Shown one piece after another: positions 1-8,572 of a stretch of DNA of 64,000 nucleotides. This DNA is from Rossellomorea vietnamensis NBRC 101237 (lineage in GTDB: Bacteria; Bacillota; Bacilli; Bacillales; Bacillaceae_B): assembly GCF_001591825.1 (NCBI RefSeq), contig NZ_BCVQ01000002.1, positions 1 through 64,000 on the forward strand, given 5' to 3'. The notes beneath the pieces are model-generated. The model worked only from the letters and a program-made list of their open reading frames with translations. It did not search any database and was not told the DNA's origin. Position 1 is the stretch's first letter; each line of letters begins with the position of its first letter. The position numbers and the translations under genes were made by a program.

Positions 1-120
1 GCTTCTTCCCATCGTATTCAGAAGCACAATATTTAAAAAAGCATTTAAAAACAAAAATGTTATTTTACTAGTTTAAGATTCCCCCATTTTGACCACACTG
101 TTTACCAAGGGGGAGAGGAC
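1..120. other. Left-edge intergenic region upstream of spoIIR
   Basis: No gene is visible. The stretch is AT-rich and ends in a GGGGGAGAGG Shine-Dalgarno just before the spoIIR ATG. A C5 run near position 81 could pair with the G5 run of that ribosome binding site, but nothing else supports regulation. spoIIR is a sigma-F gene in B. subtilis; I could not identify a convincing sigma-F promoter here. Confidence 0.4.
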
Positions 121-939
121 ATGAAAACAAAACACACAGTACTATTGTATATCTTGATTCTATCATTAGGAACGATTCTAAGTTTATATATACCGAAGCA
201 GGAAATGGCGGCACAGGAAACGATGGTGATTCCGGATGAGGCGATTCGCCTGCGGATCCTCGCCAATAGCGATCTGGATGGGGATCAGAACGTAAAGAGA
301 CTTGTCCGGGATGAAGTCAACAAAGAGATTACGAACTGGGTATCGAATCTGACTTCACAGGATGAGGCGAAAGCAGTCATCAAGGAAGGCTTGCCGCAGC
401 TTCAGAAAATTGCGGAGGACGTCGTCGCCGCAGAAGGAATGGATCAATCAGTGAAAGTGGAGTTTGGGAAAGTCGACTTTCCTACGAAACTATATGGTCA
501 GTACCTTTATCCGGCTGGTGAGTACGAAGCGGTATTGATCACACTTGGTAAAGGGGAAGGAGCGAACTGGTGGTGCGTCCTTTATCCGCCACTATGCTTT
601 CTGGATTTCTCTACTGGAAATGCCGTAAGAAGCACAGGCTTTGAAACGAAAGTGGAGGCTAGCGGGAATGAAGTGACGGAAGTAGCTCCCGAAGATGCAA
701 CTCAGGTGAGTGAAGATGACTCGGAAGATGACATGATTGCCTATAAGCAAGTCGAAGTGGAAGCAGTAGAAGCCGGTGTAATCGATGAAGCTGTAAAAGA
801 GGAAGTAAAGGCACCGGCTAATAAAGAAGAGGAAGCTTCCGTAGAAAAAGAAGAACCGGTCTTTGTGGAAGATTCCGAAGAGGAAGAAGTAGAGGTTCGC
901 TTCTTCGTGGTAGATTTATTCAAAGGGTTATTCAATTAA
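121..939 (+). CDS. spoIIR: Stage II sporulation protein R (SpoIIR)
   Basis: Secreted forespore signal that triggers SpoIIGA-dependent processing of pro-sigma-E in the mother cell. The 272-residue product has an N-terminal hydrophobic segment (about 7-23), then the conserved domain with the RLRILANSD motif near residue 44 and the YGQYLYPAGEYEAVLITLG and NWWCVLYPPLCF blocks (about 125-160). Beyond residue 170 lies a long Glu-rich stretch before a conserved-looking VRFFVVDLFKGLF end, so the protein is longer than the roughly 224 residues I recall for B. subtilis. ATG is preceded by GGGGGAGAGG. It stands alone, with its own terminator. Identity is firm from motifs and from the ywlB-ywlC neighbours. 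Confidence 0.95.
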   Translation: MKTKHTVLLYILILSLGTILSLYIPKQEMAAQETMVIPDEAIRLRILANSDLDGDQNVKRLVRDEVNKEITNWVSNLTSQDEAKAVIKEGLPQLQKIAEDVVAAEGMDQSVKVEFGKVDFPTKLYGQYLYPAGEYEAVLITLGKGEGANWWCVLYPPLCFLDFSTGNAVRSTGFETKVEASGNEVTEVAPEDATQVSEDDSEDDMIAYKQVEVEAVEAGVIDEAVKEEVKAPANKEEEASVEKEEPVFVEDSEEEEVEVRFFVVDLFKGLFN

Positions 940-942
940 GAA

Positions 943-973
943 AGCTGCATCCCGTGTGGATGGAGCTTTTTTC
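943..973 (+). terminator. Intrinsic terminator after spoIIR
   Basis: AAGCTGCATCC pairs with GGATGGAGCTT (one internal mismatch) around a short loop and is followed by a T-run. Confidence 0.75.
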
Positions 974-1070
974 TTGGCAAAAAATCTATCTTTCTAGCAT
1001 TCCTTGTTCTAATCTCTTCCCTCCTTCATACATTGATACTAGAGGATGATAGAAAAGGGAGGATGAAAGG

Positions 1071-1511
1071 ATGTTGAAAGTGATCCGCCAGGCAACGAAT
1101 GAGGACATTCATGAAGTCGTGGCCTTCTTGACGAAAGCAGGATTGAGCACGGAAGGCATTAAACATAGCATTGATTGTTTTTTAGTAGTGGAGGATGAGG
1201 AAAACCGCTTGATCGGGACACTTGGAATCGAGGTGCAGGGGAAGATCGGCCTTCTTCGATCACTTGTAGTCACTTCTTCATTTGAAAGTGAAGAGTTATT
1301 TGCTCTCTTTCAGGAGATTTTAAAGCTTGCGAAAGAAAAGGATCTGAAGCGTCTCTATTTGATTTCCAATCGGAAAGCATCCCTCGCGTTCTTTGACCTG
1401 CTGGGTTTTCAACAAGAAGCTGATCCTGTTGTGGATGAGCTGGAGAACTTCATTCATGCGAAAAAGTTATCCACTGTGGATAACTGTATCACCATGAAAT
1501 TGGATTTATAG
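1071..1511 (+). CDS. ywlB: GNAT-family N-acetyltransferase (YwlB-like)
   Basis: A 146-residue single-domain protein beginning MLKVIRQATNEDIHEVVAFL, the usual first strand and helix of a GNAT fold. LIGTLGIEVQGKIGLLRSLVVTSSF (about 47-71) matches the central beta strands, and LYLISNRKASLAFFDLLGFQ (about 99-118) the C-terminal strand and helix. The acceptor substrate is unknown. The acetyl-CoA loop (R/Q-x-x-G-x-G/A) is not well preserved, so activity is uncertain. ATG follows GGGAGGATGAAAGG. The spoIIR-ywlB-ywlC order is the B. subtilis one. Its 3' end carries two DnaA-box-like 9-mers (1467-1483). Confidence 0.8.
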   Translation: MLKVIRQATNEDIHEVVAFLTKAGLSTEGIKHSIDCFLVVEDEENRLIGTLGIEVQGKIGLLRSLVVTSSFESEELFALFQEILKLAKEKDLKRLYLISNRKASLAFFDLLGFQQEADPVVDELENFIHAKKLSTVDNCITMKLDL

Positions 1512-1884
1512 ATTTTTCGACAAGGATTTTATCGGGAAATTCAGGACTGGACCATTCTTATAAAAATGGTTCAGTTTTTTTCGTTTGCAATTCGACAAAA
1601 TGCGAGAAAGCGGTAACTATTTCTTTTTTCAGAATTATTCACACCATCCACAGGTTTATCCACAATTTTCAACAAGTTATACGCAGTTTGTGGATAATAC
1701 TTGAGAATTCAAGGTGTTTCTTTTATACTTTCAAAAGTATAGGAACTTGTAAATTCAGTATTTGTAGATAAAAATCAATCAGATATAGCTTAGTAACATA
1801 AAGGTGGATGACATAGATGATGAAACATTGGATTGTGGAAAGTGATGTGGATAAAAACAAAAGTTATCCACAAATTGTGGATGC
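1467..1884. other. DnaA-box cluster across the ywlB-ywlC junction
   Basis: Six 9-mers match the DnaA box TTATNCACA or its complement exactly: 1475-1483 (-), 1635-1643 (+), 1656-1664 (+), 1689-1697 (-), 1846-1854 (-), 1864-1872 (+). Near matches lie at 1467-1475, 1644-1652, 1677-1685 and 1876-1884. They run from the end of ywlB through the intergenic region into the first codons of ywlC. From memory, the ywlC region is one of the non-oriC DnaA-box clusters described in B. subtilis, so this is probably a conserved DnaA-titrating site. Confidence 0.85.
1546..1581 (+). terminator. Intrinsic terminator after ywlB
   Basis: ACTGGACCATT pairs with AATGGTTCAGT around TCTTATAA and is followed by a run of seven T. 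Confidence 0.8.
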
Positions 1885-2857
1885 GGCGAAGGTTCTTCAA
1901 CAGGATGAGGTAGTGGCGTTCCCGACAGAGACAGTTTATGGACTGGGGGCGAATGCCACATCGGATACTGCGGTGGAAAAAATCTTCAAAGCGAAGGGCA
2001 GGCCGTCGGATAATCCACTGATTGTCCACATATCAAATAAAGAGCAGTTAGAGGGTTTGGTCGAAGAGATCCCGGTTGATGCGTCGAAACTCATAGACGC
2101 GTATTGGCCAGGGCCCCTGACGATCATTTTTAAAAATAAGGAAAACGTCTTTTCCGAAAGGGTGACGGCTGGACTCGATACTGTAGGGATCCGGATGCCG
2201 GACCATCCCGTGGCGCTATCCATTATCGAGGCAACGGGACTGCCGATTGCCGCTCCGAGTGCGAATCGTTCGGGTAAACCGAGTCCGACAACGGCTCAGC
2301 ATGTGATCGATGACCTGGATGGCCGGATCGCCGGAGTGGTGGACGGCGGCGAAACGGGAGTCGGTGTCGAGTCGACGGTCGTGGATTGTACGGGGGAATT
2401 CCCGGTCATTTTACGGCCAGGCGGTATTACGAAAGAGCAGCTGGAAGAAGTCGTCGGGAAAGTGGAAGTAGATCCTTCCTTGAAAGAAGGGAAGGGTGCC
2501 CCGAAATCGCCAGGGATGAAATACACCCACTACGCCCCGGATGCCCCTGTTTATCTTGTGGACGGAACGAAGGAAGATGTGCAGCGATTGGTCGATGAGA
2601 AAAAGGAAGAAGGGCTCAAGGTTGGGGTCCTGACGACGGAGGAACGAATGGATTGGTATCAGGCGGATCTCATCCTGTCAGCCGGACGCCGGGACGATCT
2701 GAAAACAGTCGCCCAGCATCTCTACGACACCCTGCGTGCTTTTAATAGAAGTAATGTGGATATTATTTTTGCCGAGATGTTTCCGGAAGAAGGAGTCGGG
2801 CTTGCGATCATGAACCGTCTTCAAAAAGCTGCCGGTTACCGGGTGATAAAAGGATGA
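1817..2857 (+). CDS. ywlC: L-threonylcarbamoyladenylate synthase (Sua5/YwlC)
   Basis: Makes threonylcarbamoyl-AMP from threonine, bicarbonate and ATP for the t6A37 modification of ANN-decoding tRNAs. The 346-residue length and layout fit the long Sua5 form: a YrdC-like domain (about 15-205) with FPTETVYGLGANA, KGRPSDNPLIVHI, PGPLTIIFK and APSANRSGKPSPT motifs, a proline-rich linker with KSPGMKYTHYAP, and a C-terminal Sua5 domain (about 235-346). ATG (1817 or 1820) follows AAAGGTGGATG. DnaA boxes overlap the first 20 codons, so DnaA binding could affect its transcription. A strong terminator follows. Confidence 0.95.
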   Translation: MMKHWIVESDVDKNKSYPQIVDAAKVLQQDEVVAFPTETVYGLGANATSDTAVEKIFKAKGRPSDNPLIVHISNKEQLEGLVEEIPVDASKLIDAYWPGPLTIIFKNKENVFSERVTAGLDTVGIRMPDHPVALSIIEATGLPIAAPSANRSGKPSPTTAQHVIDDLDGRIAGVVDGGETGVGVESTVVDCTGEFPVILRPGGITKEQLEEVVGKVEVDPSLKEGKGAPKSPGMKYTHYAPDAPVYLVDGTKEDVQRLVDEKKEEGLKVGVLTTEERMDWYQADLILSAGRRDDLKTVAQHLYDTLRAFNRSNVDIIFAEMFPEEGVGLAIMNRLQKAAGYRVIKG

Positions 2858-2864
2858 TTATCTC

Positions 2865-2891
2865 CCCCTATGATCTTTCATAGGGGTTTTT
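2865..2891 (+). terminator. Intrinsic terminator after ywlC
   Basis: CCCCTATGA and TCATAGGGG form a perfect 9-bp stem with a TCTT loop, followed by TTTTTG. Confidence 0.9.
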
Positions 2892-2963
2892 GTTTTGTAT
2901 TCTAAATCCCTTTGGACGTGCATAAGTTGTTTTGTAGGCATGTCCGGAGGGGGAAAAAACAAA

Positions 2964-3518
2964 ATGACAACAATTATCGGCGAACTGATGACCTTGATGT
3001 TAATGGCATTTGCTCTTGGGATGGATGCCTTTTCGATCGGGATAGGGATGGGTATGTTCCAGCTGAGATTAAAGCAGGTCTTTTATATAGGGTTGGTTGT
3101 CGGGGTCTTTCATGTGTGGATGCCGCTCCTCGGGATGATGACGGGGAAGTTTTTATCGGAAACGTTCGGGTCCTTTGCGGCTTACGCAGGGGGTGTCCTG
3201 CTCATCGTCCTTGGAATCCAGATGTTCATGTCGAGCTTCAAGGAGGAGGACACGACTCTCATATCGCCGGTGGGCTTTGGATTGATCCTCTTTGCGTTGA
3301 GTGTAAGTCTGGACAGTTTTTCTGTCGGATTGACCCTCGGGATCTTCGGTGCAAGGACAGCCGTCGCCCTCTTCTGTTTCGGGATCGCCGCTACCGTGTT
3401 GACGTGGGCGGGGTTATTGATCGGCCGTAAATTCCAGGGGGTGCTTGGAACGTACAGCGAGGCACTTGGGGGAAGTATCCTGTTTGCGTTTGGTGTGAAG
3501 CTACTGTTGCCGATTTGA
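2964..3518 (+). CDS. mntP: Manganese efflux pump MntP
   Basis: A DUF204/MntP transporter that exports Mn2+ across the cytoplasmic membrane. The 184 residues form about six hydrophobic helices. The paired conserved Asp segments are visible: [12 protein letters not shown] in the first helix and [14 protein letters not shown] in the second half, as expected of a family built from an internal duplication. I chose ATG 2964, preceded by GGAGGGGG, over an in-frame upstream start at 2895 that would add an unlikely extension. This is the ywlD position of B. subtilis. I saw no Mn riboswitch in the short leader. Confidence 0.9.
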   Translation: MTTIIGELMTLMLMAFALGMDAFSIGIGMGMFQLRLKQVFYIGLVVGVFHVWMPLLGMMTGKFLSETFGSFAAYAGGVLLIVLGIQMFMSSFKEEDTTLISPVGFGLILFALSVSLDSFSVGLTLGIFGARTAVALFCFGIAATVLTWAGLLIGRKFQGVLGTYSEALGGSILFAFGVKLLLPI

Positions 3519-3530
3519 ATTGGCTGGTGA

Positions 3531-3543
3531 AGGTCCGTCCCTC
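3531..3543 (-). repeat. REP-like core at the mntP 3' end
   Basis: AGGTCCGTCCCTC is the reverse orientation of the recurrent 14-mer. It forms the 5' arm of a GU-rich hairpin with GGGGTGGGCTT and a T-run, so it probably serves as the mntP terminator. Confidence 0.75.
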
Positions 3544-3663
3544 GGGGTGGGCTTTTTTGTTTGGTTACGGGGCTGAGCCGCGCCTTTCTTTTTGTATTCT
3601 TTGTGAATGGACTATTGGGAGATTGGAAAATATTTTATAATAGGTGGTAAGGAGGATGACGTG

Positions 3664-4101
3664 ATGAATATTTTGTTTGTTTGTACAGGGAATACTTGCC
3701 GGAGTCCTATGGCGGAGGCGGTTTTGAAGCATAAGGGAAAAGATAAGTTCGACGTGAAATCTGCCGGTGTTTTTGCCATGGACGGAAATGATGCGTCATA
3801 TCAGACTAAAGAAGTGCTGAAAGAGAACGATATAATACATAGACATCAATCGAGTTCGCTCTCAAAAGAGAACCTGGATTGGGCTTCCTATATTTTCACG
3901 ATGACATCGAATCATAAGCGGGCGATTGTGGATCAGTATCCACATGTGGCGGACAAGGTTTTTACATTGAAGGAGTTTGTCCTTGAAGACCCATCTGACG
4001 TGGATGTATCGGATCCGTATGGAGGAAGCGTAGACATCTATAGACATACATACAGGGAATTGAATTCATTGATCGAGGAGTTAATGAAAAAGCTTGGCTA
4101 G
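3664..4101 (+). CDS. ywlE: Protein-arginine phosphatase YwlE
   Basis: A low-molecular-weight tyrosine phosphatase-fold enzyme. In Bacilli it removes phosphate from arginine on proteins marked by the McsB kinase. The P-loop VCTGNTCRSPMAEA (about 6-19) has the C-x5-R signature with the Thr typical of arginine phosphatases, and the general-acid loop is VSDPYGGSVDIYRHTYREL. Length 145 residues is close to the family's 150. ATG 3664 follows GGTAAGGAGGATGAC; an overlapping GTG at 3661 is also possible. mcsB is not in the window. Confidence 0.92.
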   Translation: MNILFVCTGNTCRSPMAEAVLKHKGKDKFDVKSAGVFAMDGNDASYQTKEVLKENDIIHRHQSSSLSKENLDWASYIFTMTSNHKRAIVDQYPHVADKVFTLKEFVLEDPSDVDVSDPYGGSVDIYRHTYRELNSLIEELMKKLG

Positions 4102-4119
4102 AGACAGGGAGAGAGAAAG

Positions 4120-5409
4120 ATGGGGAAAGTGAAGAGCTACAAGTCGGGTCTTAGAAAGAAATTGGTCTTCTTTATCACGCTTCTGGCGTTGGTGACGTAT
4201 ACCACAAGTGCCTTTTTTATTTATGTAATCAAACCTGCTTTTGCGCCGGATATGAATGAGCTGTGGTTCACGATCATGACCCTTGGCATGGGTGTATTCT
4301 GGTCGGCGGTTCTGGCCTTTTTTGCAGCGGGCTTCATCGTCAAACCGCTGCAGCGCTTGGAACAGGTTGCATTGAAAGCTGCTGAAGGGGACATCGCAAT
4401 CGAAGTAGATGTACCGAAATCCGATGACGAAATCCGTTCACTGGCACTGGCGTTCAACCGCATGCTGCATAATTTACGTGACATGGTCTCAAGCATCGAT
4501 GACAATTTTAACAAAACCAATACGAATGTCATCGAACTTTCCAAAGCATCGGAAATCGCTTCTACACAGGCATATTCGATTTCCAAAACGATCAGCGAAA
4601 TTTCAGCGGGTGCCGAAAGCTCGGCGACGGCGATTCAAACGACGGCTGAATCCGTGGAGGATGTCATCCGGATCGCCCGGGAAGTACAGGATCATTCGAA
4701 ATCATCCGAGCATATGTCGAAAAACATGGTGACGGAGCTTCAGGGAAGTAAAGAAGTGATCCATTCCCTCGTCGAAGGCATCAGCCGGCTGGCAAAAGGG
4801 AATGAAGATTCGTTGGACGCCGTGCGCCGACTTGAAGACAATGCGAAAAAAGTGGAGCAGATCATCCAATTGGTCGGGGACATCGCGAACCAGACCAATC
4901 TTCTTGCCTTGAATGCTTCCATAGAAGCGGCGCGTGCCGGGGAGCATGGGAAAGGATTCGCAGTGGTCGCAGAGGAAGTCCGGAAACTGGCCGATGAAAG
5001 CGGAAAAGCGGTTCAAGGCATTTCGGAACTGATCAAAAATATCCAGACGGAAGTCGGGAACGTTGTTGGACAAATCACGACCCAGGTCGATTCTGCCAAC
5101 ACAGAAGCTCAAAAAGGAACGCAGACGAATGAAATGATTGAAACCATGACGACAACCATTCATGAAGTGGCAGACGCCGTCCAGAACATCTCGGTCCTCG
5201 TCGATCAGCAGATGGACAGCATCCAGCTCACTTCCCAGCAATCCCAGGAAGTAGCCGCCATCGCAGAAGAAACATCAGCGGGGGCCATGGAAGTATCGGC
5301 TTCCACGAAAGAGCAAGCGGTCGTCATGAATGACGTCGAGAAGCTGGCCCTCAACCTGAAAGAACAGGCAGAAGCACTGAAAAGCACGATTACACGTTTT
5401 CATTTGTGA
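4120..5409 (+). CDS. Methyl-accepting chemotaxis protein with a minimal sensor region
   Basis: A 429-residue transducer. Two hydrophobic helices (about 14-36 and 47-70) are separated by only about ten residues, so there is almost no extracytoplasmic sensing domain. A HAMP domain follows (about 70-122, [19 protein letters not shown]), then a long signalling coiled coil with the receptor-tip signature [19 protein letters not shown] (about 261-279). It probably senses through the membrane or through a partner. It lies between ywlE and rpiB, adjacent genes in B. subtilis as I recall, so it is an insertion in an otherwise syntenic block. Its terminator is built on a REP core. Confidence 0.92.
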   Translation: MGKVKSYKSGLRKKLVFFITLLALVTYTTSAFFIYVIKPAFAPDMNELWFTIMTLGMGVFWSAVLAFFAAGFIVKPLQRLEQVALKAAEGDIAIEVDVPKSDDEIRSLALAFNRMLHNLRDMVSSIDDNFNKTNTNVIELSKASEIASTQAYSISKTISEISAGAESSATAIQTTAESVEDVIRIAREVQDHSKSSEHMSKNMVTELQGSKEVIHSLVEGISRLAKGNEDSLDAVRRLEDNAKKVEQIIQLVGDIANQTNLLALNASIEAARAGEHGKGFAVVAEEVRKLADESGKAVQGISELIKNIQTEVGNVVGQITTQVDSANTEAQKGTQTNEMIETMTTTIHEVADAVQNISVLVDQQMDSIQLTSQQSQEVAAIAEETSAGAMEVSASTKEQAVVMNDVEKLALNLKEQAEALKSTITRFHL

Positions 5410-5417
5410 AAAATGAG

Positions 5418-5451
5418 CGGGTGTGAGGGACGGACCTCACACCCGTTTTTT
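5418..5451 (+). terminator. Terminator after the chemotaxis gene, formed by a REP core
   Basis: CGGGTGTGAGG and CCTCACACCCG form an 11-bp perfect stem whose loop is GACGGA, followed by TTTTTT. The stem top and loop together are the recurrent GAGGGACGGACCTC (5425-5438). Confidence 0.9.
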
Positions 5452-5526
5452 CATGCTGAAAAGCTTTATATAATGAAGAGGATGTGGCAAAATAAACGTA
5501 TCAAAGGTTATGGGGAGTGGGAGAAG

Positions 5527-5970
5527 ATGAAAATTGCGATTGCGTCGGATCACGGCGGAGTAAATATTAGAGAAGAAATCAAGTCATTAATGGAAGAAAT
5601 GGGTCTTGAATATGAGGATTTCGGCTGTGAGTGTGGCACATCCGTCGACTATCCTGACTACGCAGTTCCCGTTGCGGAAAAAGTGGCAAGCGGTGAATTC
5701 GACCGCGGGATTCTGATCTGCGGGACGGGAATCGGCATGAGCATCTCTGCCAATAAAGTAAAGGGGATCCGCTGCGCCCTTGTACATGATGTGTTCAGTG
5801 CAAAAGCGACCCGCGAACATAATGACAGCAATATGCTGGCCATGGGTGAGCGCGTCATCGGTCCGGGGCTGGCACGTGAAATCGCCAAAACGTGGCTTGG
5901 AACCGAATTCGAAGGCGGCCGCCATGCAAATAGAGTCGGAAAGATCACGGCATACGAAGACAAACAATAA
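5527..5970 (+). CDS. rpiB: Ribose-5-phosphate isomerase B
   Basis: Interconverts ribose 5-phosphate and ribulose 5-phosphate in the pentose phosphate pathway. The 147-residue protein opens with MKIAIASDHGGVNIREEI and has the active-site Cys block GILICGTGIGMSISANK and the later REHNDSNMLAMGERVIG motif. I chose ATG 5527 after GGGGAGTGGGAGAAG. An in-frame start at 5413 would give a 38-residue extension through the preceding terminator and is rejected. ywlG follows 12 bp downstream. Confidence 0.93.
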   Translation: MKIAIASDHGGVNIREEIKSLMEEMGLEYEDFGCECGTSVDYPDYAVPVAEKVASGEFDRGILICGTGIGMSISANKVKGIRCALVHDVFSAKATREHNDSNMLAMGERVIGPGLAREIAKTWLGTEFEGGRHANRVGKITAYEDKQ

Positions 5971-5982
5971 GGAGTGGGTTTC

Positions 5983-6525
5983 ATGGAAATCGCTCAATTG
6001 AAAGATGAACTGCAAACGATACTGCGTGATTTCAGCAGTCAGGTTCCGCTAAAAAAAGGACAAGTCTTTGTCGTCGGCTGCTCCACCTCTGAAGTGATGG
6101 GGGAGCGGATCGGAACGTCGGGAACCATTGAAGTCGCGGAAATGATTTATGACGAGCTGAAGGGATGGGCGGATTCTACAGGGGTTTCCCTGGCATTTCA
6201 ATGCTGCGAGCATTTAAATCGTGCCCTTGTCCTTGAAAGGGAAGTAGCGGAAAAGAGGGGACTAGATGAAGTCACCGTCGTCCCTGTGCGAAAAGCAGGA
6301 GGAGCCATGGCCACGAAAGCCTATCATTCCTTCGACGACCCGGTTATGGTCGAGCACATCAAAGCCGACGCCGGCATCGACATCGGGGACACCTTCATCG
6401 GCATGCACCTGAAACACGTTGCCGTCCCGATCCGGGTATCACAAAAAAGCCTCGGCGAAGCCCACGTCACCCTCGCAAAAACCAGACCAAAACTCATCGG
6501 CGGAACCAGGGCCGCTTACGAATAA
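5983..6525 (+). CDS. ywlG: UPF0340 / TIGR01440 family protein YwlG
   Basis: A conserved 180-residue Bacilli protein of unknown function. Visible family features include [17 protein letters not shown] near the N-terminus, [15 protein letters not shown] in the middle and [24 protein letters not shown] paired Cys sits in the second motif. ATG 5983 has AAGGAGTGG at good spacing; the in-frame GTG at 5974 lies inside that ribosome binding site. The gene is probably cotranscribed with rpiB and ends at a REP-derived hairpin. Confidence 0.88.
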   Translation: MEIAQLKDELQTILRDFSSQVPLKKGQVFVVGCSTSEVMGERIGTSGTIEVAEMIYDELKGWADSTGVSLAFQCCEHLNRALVLEREVAEKRGLDEVTVVPVRKAGGAMATKAYHSFDDPVMVEHIKADAGIDIGDTFIGMHLKHVAVPIRVSQKSLGEAHVTLAKTRPKLIGGTRAAYE

Positions 6526-6536
6526 CAGCATGGGAG

Positions 6537-6576
6537 AAGGTTCGTTCCTCTTGTTTGAGGGACGGACCTTTATTTT
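6537..6576 (+). terminator. REP inverted pair acting as the ywlG terminator
   Basis: AAGGTTCGTTCCTC and GAGGGACGGACCTT pair along all 14 positions (two G-U pairs) around TTGTTT, followed by TATTTT. The right arm is a REP core (6557-6569); the left arm is a two-base-diverged inverted copy. Confidence 0.85.
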
Positions 6577-6927
6577 GGATTGATTTTTAAACGGGGTGTC
6601 AAACCCGAACGACTAATGGGGACAAGGGGAGAGATGATACTCTTGTCAGTGAATCTGAGTGTGGGCGCATGTAAGTTAATGGAGCAGGCGGATTCTTTGG
6701 GAGTTGCAAATTCAGTCATAACGCTATTTAAAGGTGATCGGTATGCGGTAGGAATTTGTTTGTGAACAGTGTCACATGAGGTCCGTCCCTCGAAAGGGTC
6801 TCTAAACACGAACGTTACGTTTTGACTATAGGTTTTTATTTCGCCTTTTGGTGAATCGTGTTAGAATGGGATTGAATGAATCAACGGGGCGCCGCAAGTT
6901 GGGCCTATGAATTAAAGGGGGATATGT
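6577..6927. other. Intergenic region upstream of glyA
   Basis: A 61-codon open frame (6580-6765) lies between two REP copies but has no clear ribosome binding site and no recognisable family; I do not count it as a gene. AAACACGAACGTT at 6804-6816 resembles a PurR box, whose conserved core is CGAA, and glyA is a PurR target in B. subtilis. I did not find a paired second box. TAGAAT at 6861-6866 may be a -10 element. Confidence 0.35.
6778..6791 (-). repeat. REP-like core upstream of glyA
   Basis: GAGGTCCGTCCCTC is a full match to the reverse orientation of the recurrent 14-mer. With the copy at 6557 it brackets about 210 bp of otherwise unassigned DNA. Confidence 0.85.
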
Positions 6928-8169
6928 ATGAGTAAGATTGCCAAGCAAGATCCGGAAATTTATGCAGCGATTCAAGATGAATTAGAGCGTCAACGAACAA
7001 AGATCGAGTTAATTGCATCTGAAAACTTTGTCAGTGAAGCCGTTATGGAAGCACAAGGCTCCGTTCTGACAAATAAGTATGCAGAGGGGTACCCAGGTCG
7101 TCGCTATTATGGTGGCTGTGAGCATGTGGACGTAGCCGAAAATCTGGCCCGCGACCGTGCGAAAGAACTTTTTGGAGCGGAACACGTCAACGTTCAGCCT
7201 CACTCAGGAGCACAAGCCAATATGGCAGTCTACTTCACCATCCTTGAACAGGGCGACACGGTTCTTGGAATGAACTTATCTCATGGGGGACATCTGACTC
7301 ACGGAAGTGCGGTCAACTTCAGCGGTATTCAATATAATTTCGTAGAGTATGGTGTGGATGAAGAAAAGCACCTGATCAATTATGAAGATGTTAGACAAAA
7401 AGCGTTAGAGCATAAGCCTAAGCTGATCGTAGCGGGAGCAAGTGCGTATCCAAGAGCGATCGATTTCGCGAAATTCCGTGAAATCGCTGACGAAGTGGGA
7501 GCTTACCTGATGGTGGATATGGCTCACATCGCCGGACTGGTAGCGGCTGGTCTTCACCAGAACCCGGTTCCGTATGCAGATTTCGTGACGACAACGACTC
7601 ACAAAACATTGCGCGGACCACGCGGCGGTATGATCCTTTGTAAAGAAGAGTTTGCGAAGAAGATAGACAAGTCTATTTTCCCTGGCATCCAGGGCGGACC
7701 GCTTATGCACGTCATCTCTGCTAAAGCCGTGGCTTTCGGTGAAGCACTGCAGGATTCTTTTAAAGAATATGCACAGAACATCATCGACAATGCGAAGCGC
7801 TTAGGCGAAGGTCTGGTGAAGGAAGGAATCGATCTAGTGTCAGGCGGTTCTGACAATCACCTATTACTGATCGACACTCGTTCACTTGGGTTGACTGGTA
7901 AAGTCGCGGAGAAGGTTCTTGATGAAATCGGAATTACCGTCAACAAAAACACGATTCCATTCGATCCGGAAAGCCCATTCGTTACAAGCGGTGTCCGTAT
8001 CGGTACGGCAGCTGTGACGTCCAGAGGATTCGGTTTAGATGATATGGACGAAATTGCTTCCATCATGGCGTTGACTCTTAAGAATCATGAAGATGAAGCG
8101 AAATTGGAAGAAGCACGCAAGCGTGTGTTGGATTTAACAAGCAAGTTTGAATTATATCCTGAGAGATAA
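6928..8169 (+). CDS. glyA: Serine hydroxymethyltransferase
   Basis: A PLP enzyme interconverting serine and glycine while charging tetrahydrofolate with a one-carbon unit. The 413-residue length is typical. The PLP lysine is in [13 protein letters not shown] (about 222-234). Other family blocks are [29 protein letters not shown] and [14 protein letters not shown] 6928 follows AAAGGGGGATAT. It is monocistronic here, between ywlG and upp. Confidence 0.97.
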   Translation: MSKIAKQDPEIYAAIQDELERQRTKIELIASENFVSEAVMEAQGSVLTNKYAEGYPGRRYYGGCEHVDVAENLARDRAKELFGAEHVNVQPHSGAQANMAVYFTILEQGDTVLGMNLSHGGHLTHGSAVNFSGIQYNFVEYGVDEEKHLINYEDVRQKALEHKPKLIVAGASAYPRAIDFAKFREIADEVGAYLMVDMAHIAGLVAAGLHQNPVPYADFVTTTTHKTLRGPRGGMILCKEEFAKKIDKSIFPGIQGGPLMHVISAKAVAFGEALQDSFKEYAQNIIDNAKRLGEGLVKEGIDLVSGGSDNHLLLIDTRSLGLTGKVAEKVLDEIGITVNKNTIPFDPESPFVTSGVRIGTAAVTSRGFGLDDMDEIASIMALTLKNHEDEAKLEEARKRVLDLTSKFELYPER

Positions 8170-8262
8170 TAGATGTTGGCCTCTTCATTAGGGATGGATG
8201 TTCCTGGTGGGGAGGTTTTTTGATGGGTATAGAAATGGATTATTCCATAATTTGTTAAAATA

Positions 8263-8352
8263 CGCAAATACATAGTGAAATGACGCAATTAACGAAAAAA
8301 CGACGCAATAAAGATAAAAATGACGCAATCATAAGGGAAAACGACGCAATTA
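8263..8352 (+). repeat. Degenerate ~20-bp tandem repeat with GACGCAAT core
   Basis: GACGCAAT recurs at 8282, 8302, 8322 and 8343, an almost exact 20-bp period, with a weaker unit near 8263. The spacers are A-rich. The same motif in reverse orientation (ATTGCGTC) forms a second array at 41822-41912. Open frames across it are accidental. Confidence 0.85.
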
Positions 8353-8476
8353 CCTCAGTCCCAAGCCTCCTGGTCCCCACTCACCAAGTCAAAATAAGCA
8401 AAAATCTCTTCCCGGGAATCAATTCCAACCCGAATCTTCTCAATTCTAACGATTCCATTACACTTCCCATCTCATG

Positions 8477-8505
8477 TTGCTCTTAAATTGTCTTTTATGT
8501 ACAAT
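8477..8505 (+). promoter_or_regulatory. Candidate sigma-A promoter for upp
   Basis: TTGCTC (8477-8482) and TACAAT (8500-8505) are separated by 17 bp, about 68 bp upstream of the upp start. Confidence 0.55.
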
Positions 8506-8572
8506 AGTCTGAGGTGTAAATGAAGTGGACAAACCATTTTTACATAAAACTGAATTAAAAGGAGAGAGTCGT

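Noticed and set aside
5413-5526. 38-residue N-terminal extension of RpiB
   Set aside because: It would start inside the terminator of the preceding gene; MKIAIASDHGG is the family N-terminus.
6580-6765. 61-codon open frame between REP copies upstream of glyA
   Set aside because: No convincing ribosome binding site, no recognisable features, and it lies in a gap shaped by repeats.
8263-8352. Possible CRISPR array
   Set aside because: Repeat cores of 8-10 bp and spacers of about 10 bp are far too short; no cas genes in the window.
8280-8486. 68-codon frame over the GACGCAAT array
   Set aside because: It is a translation of the tandem repeat and has no ribosome binding site.
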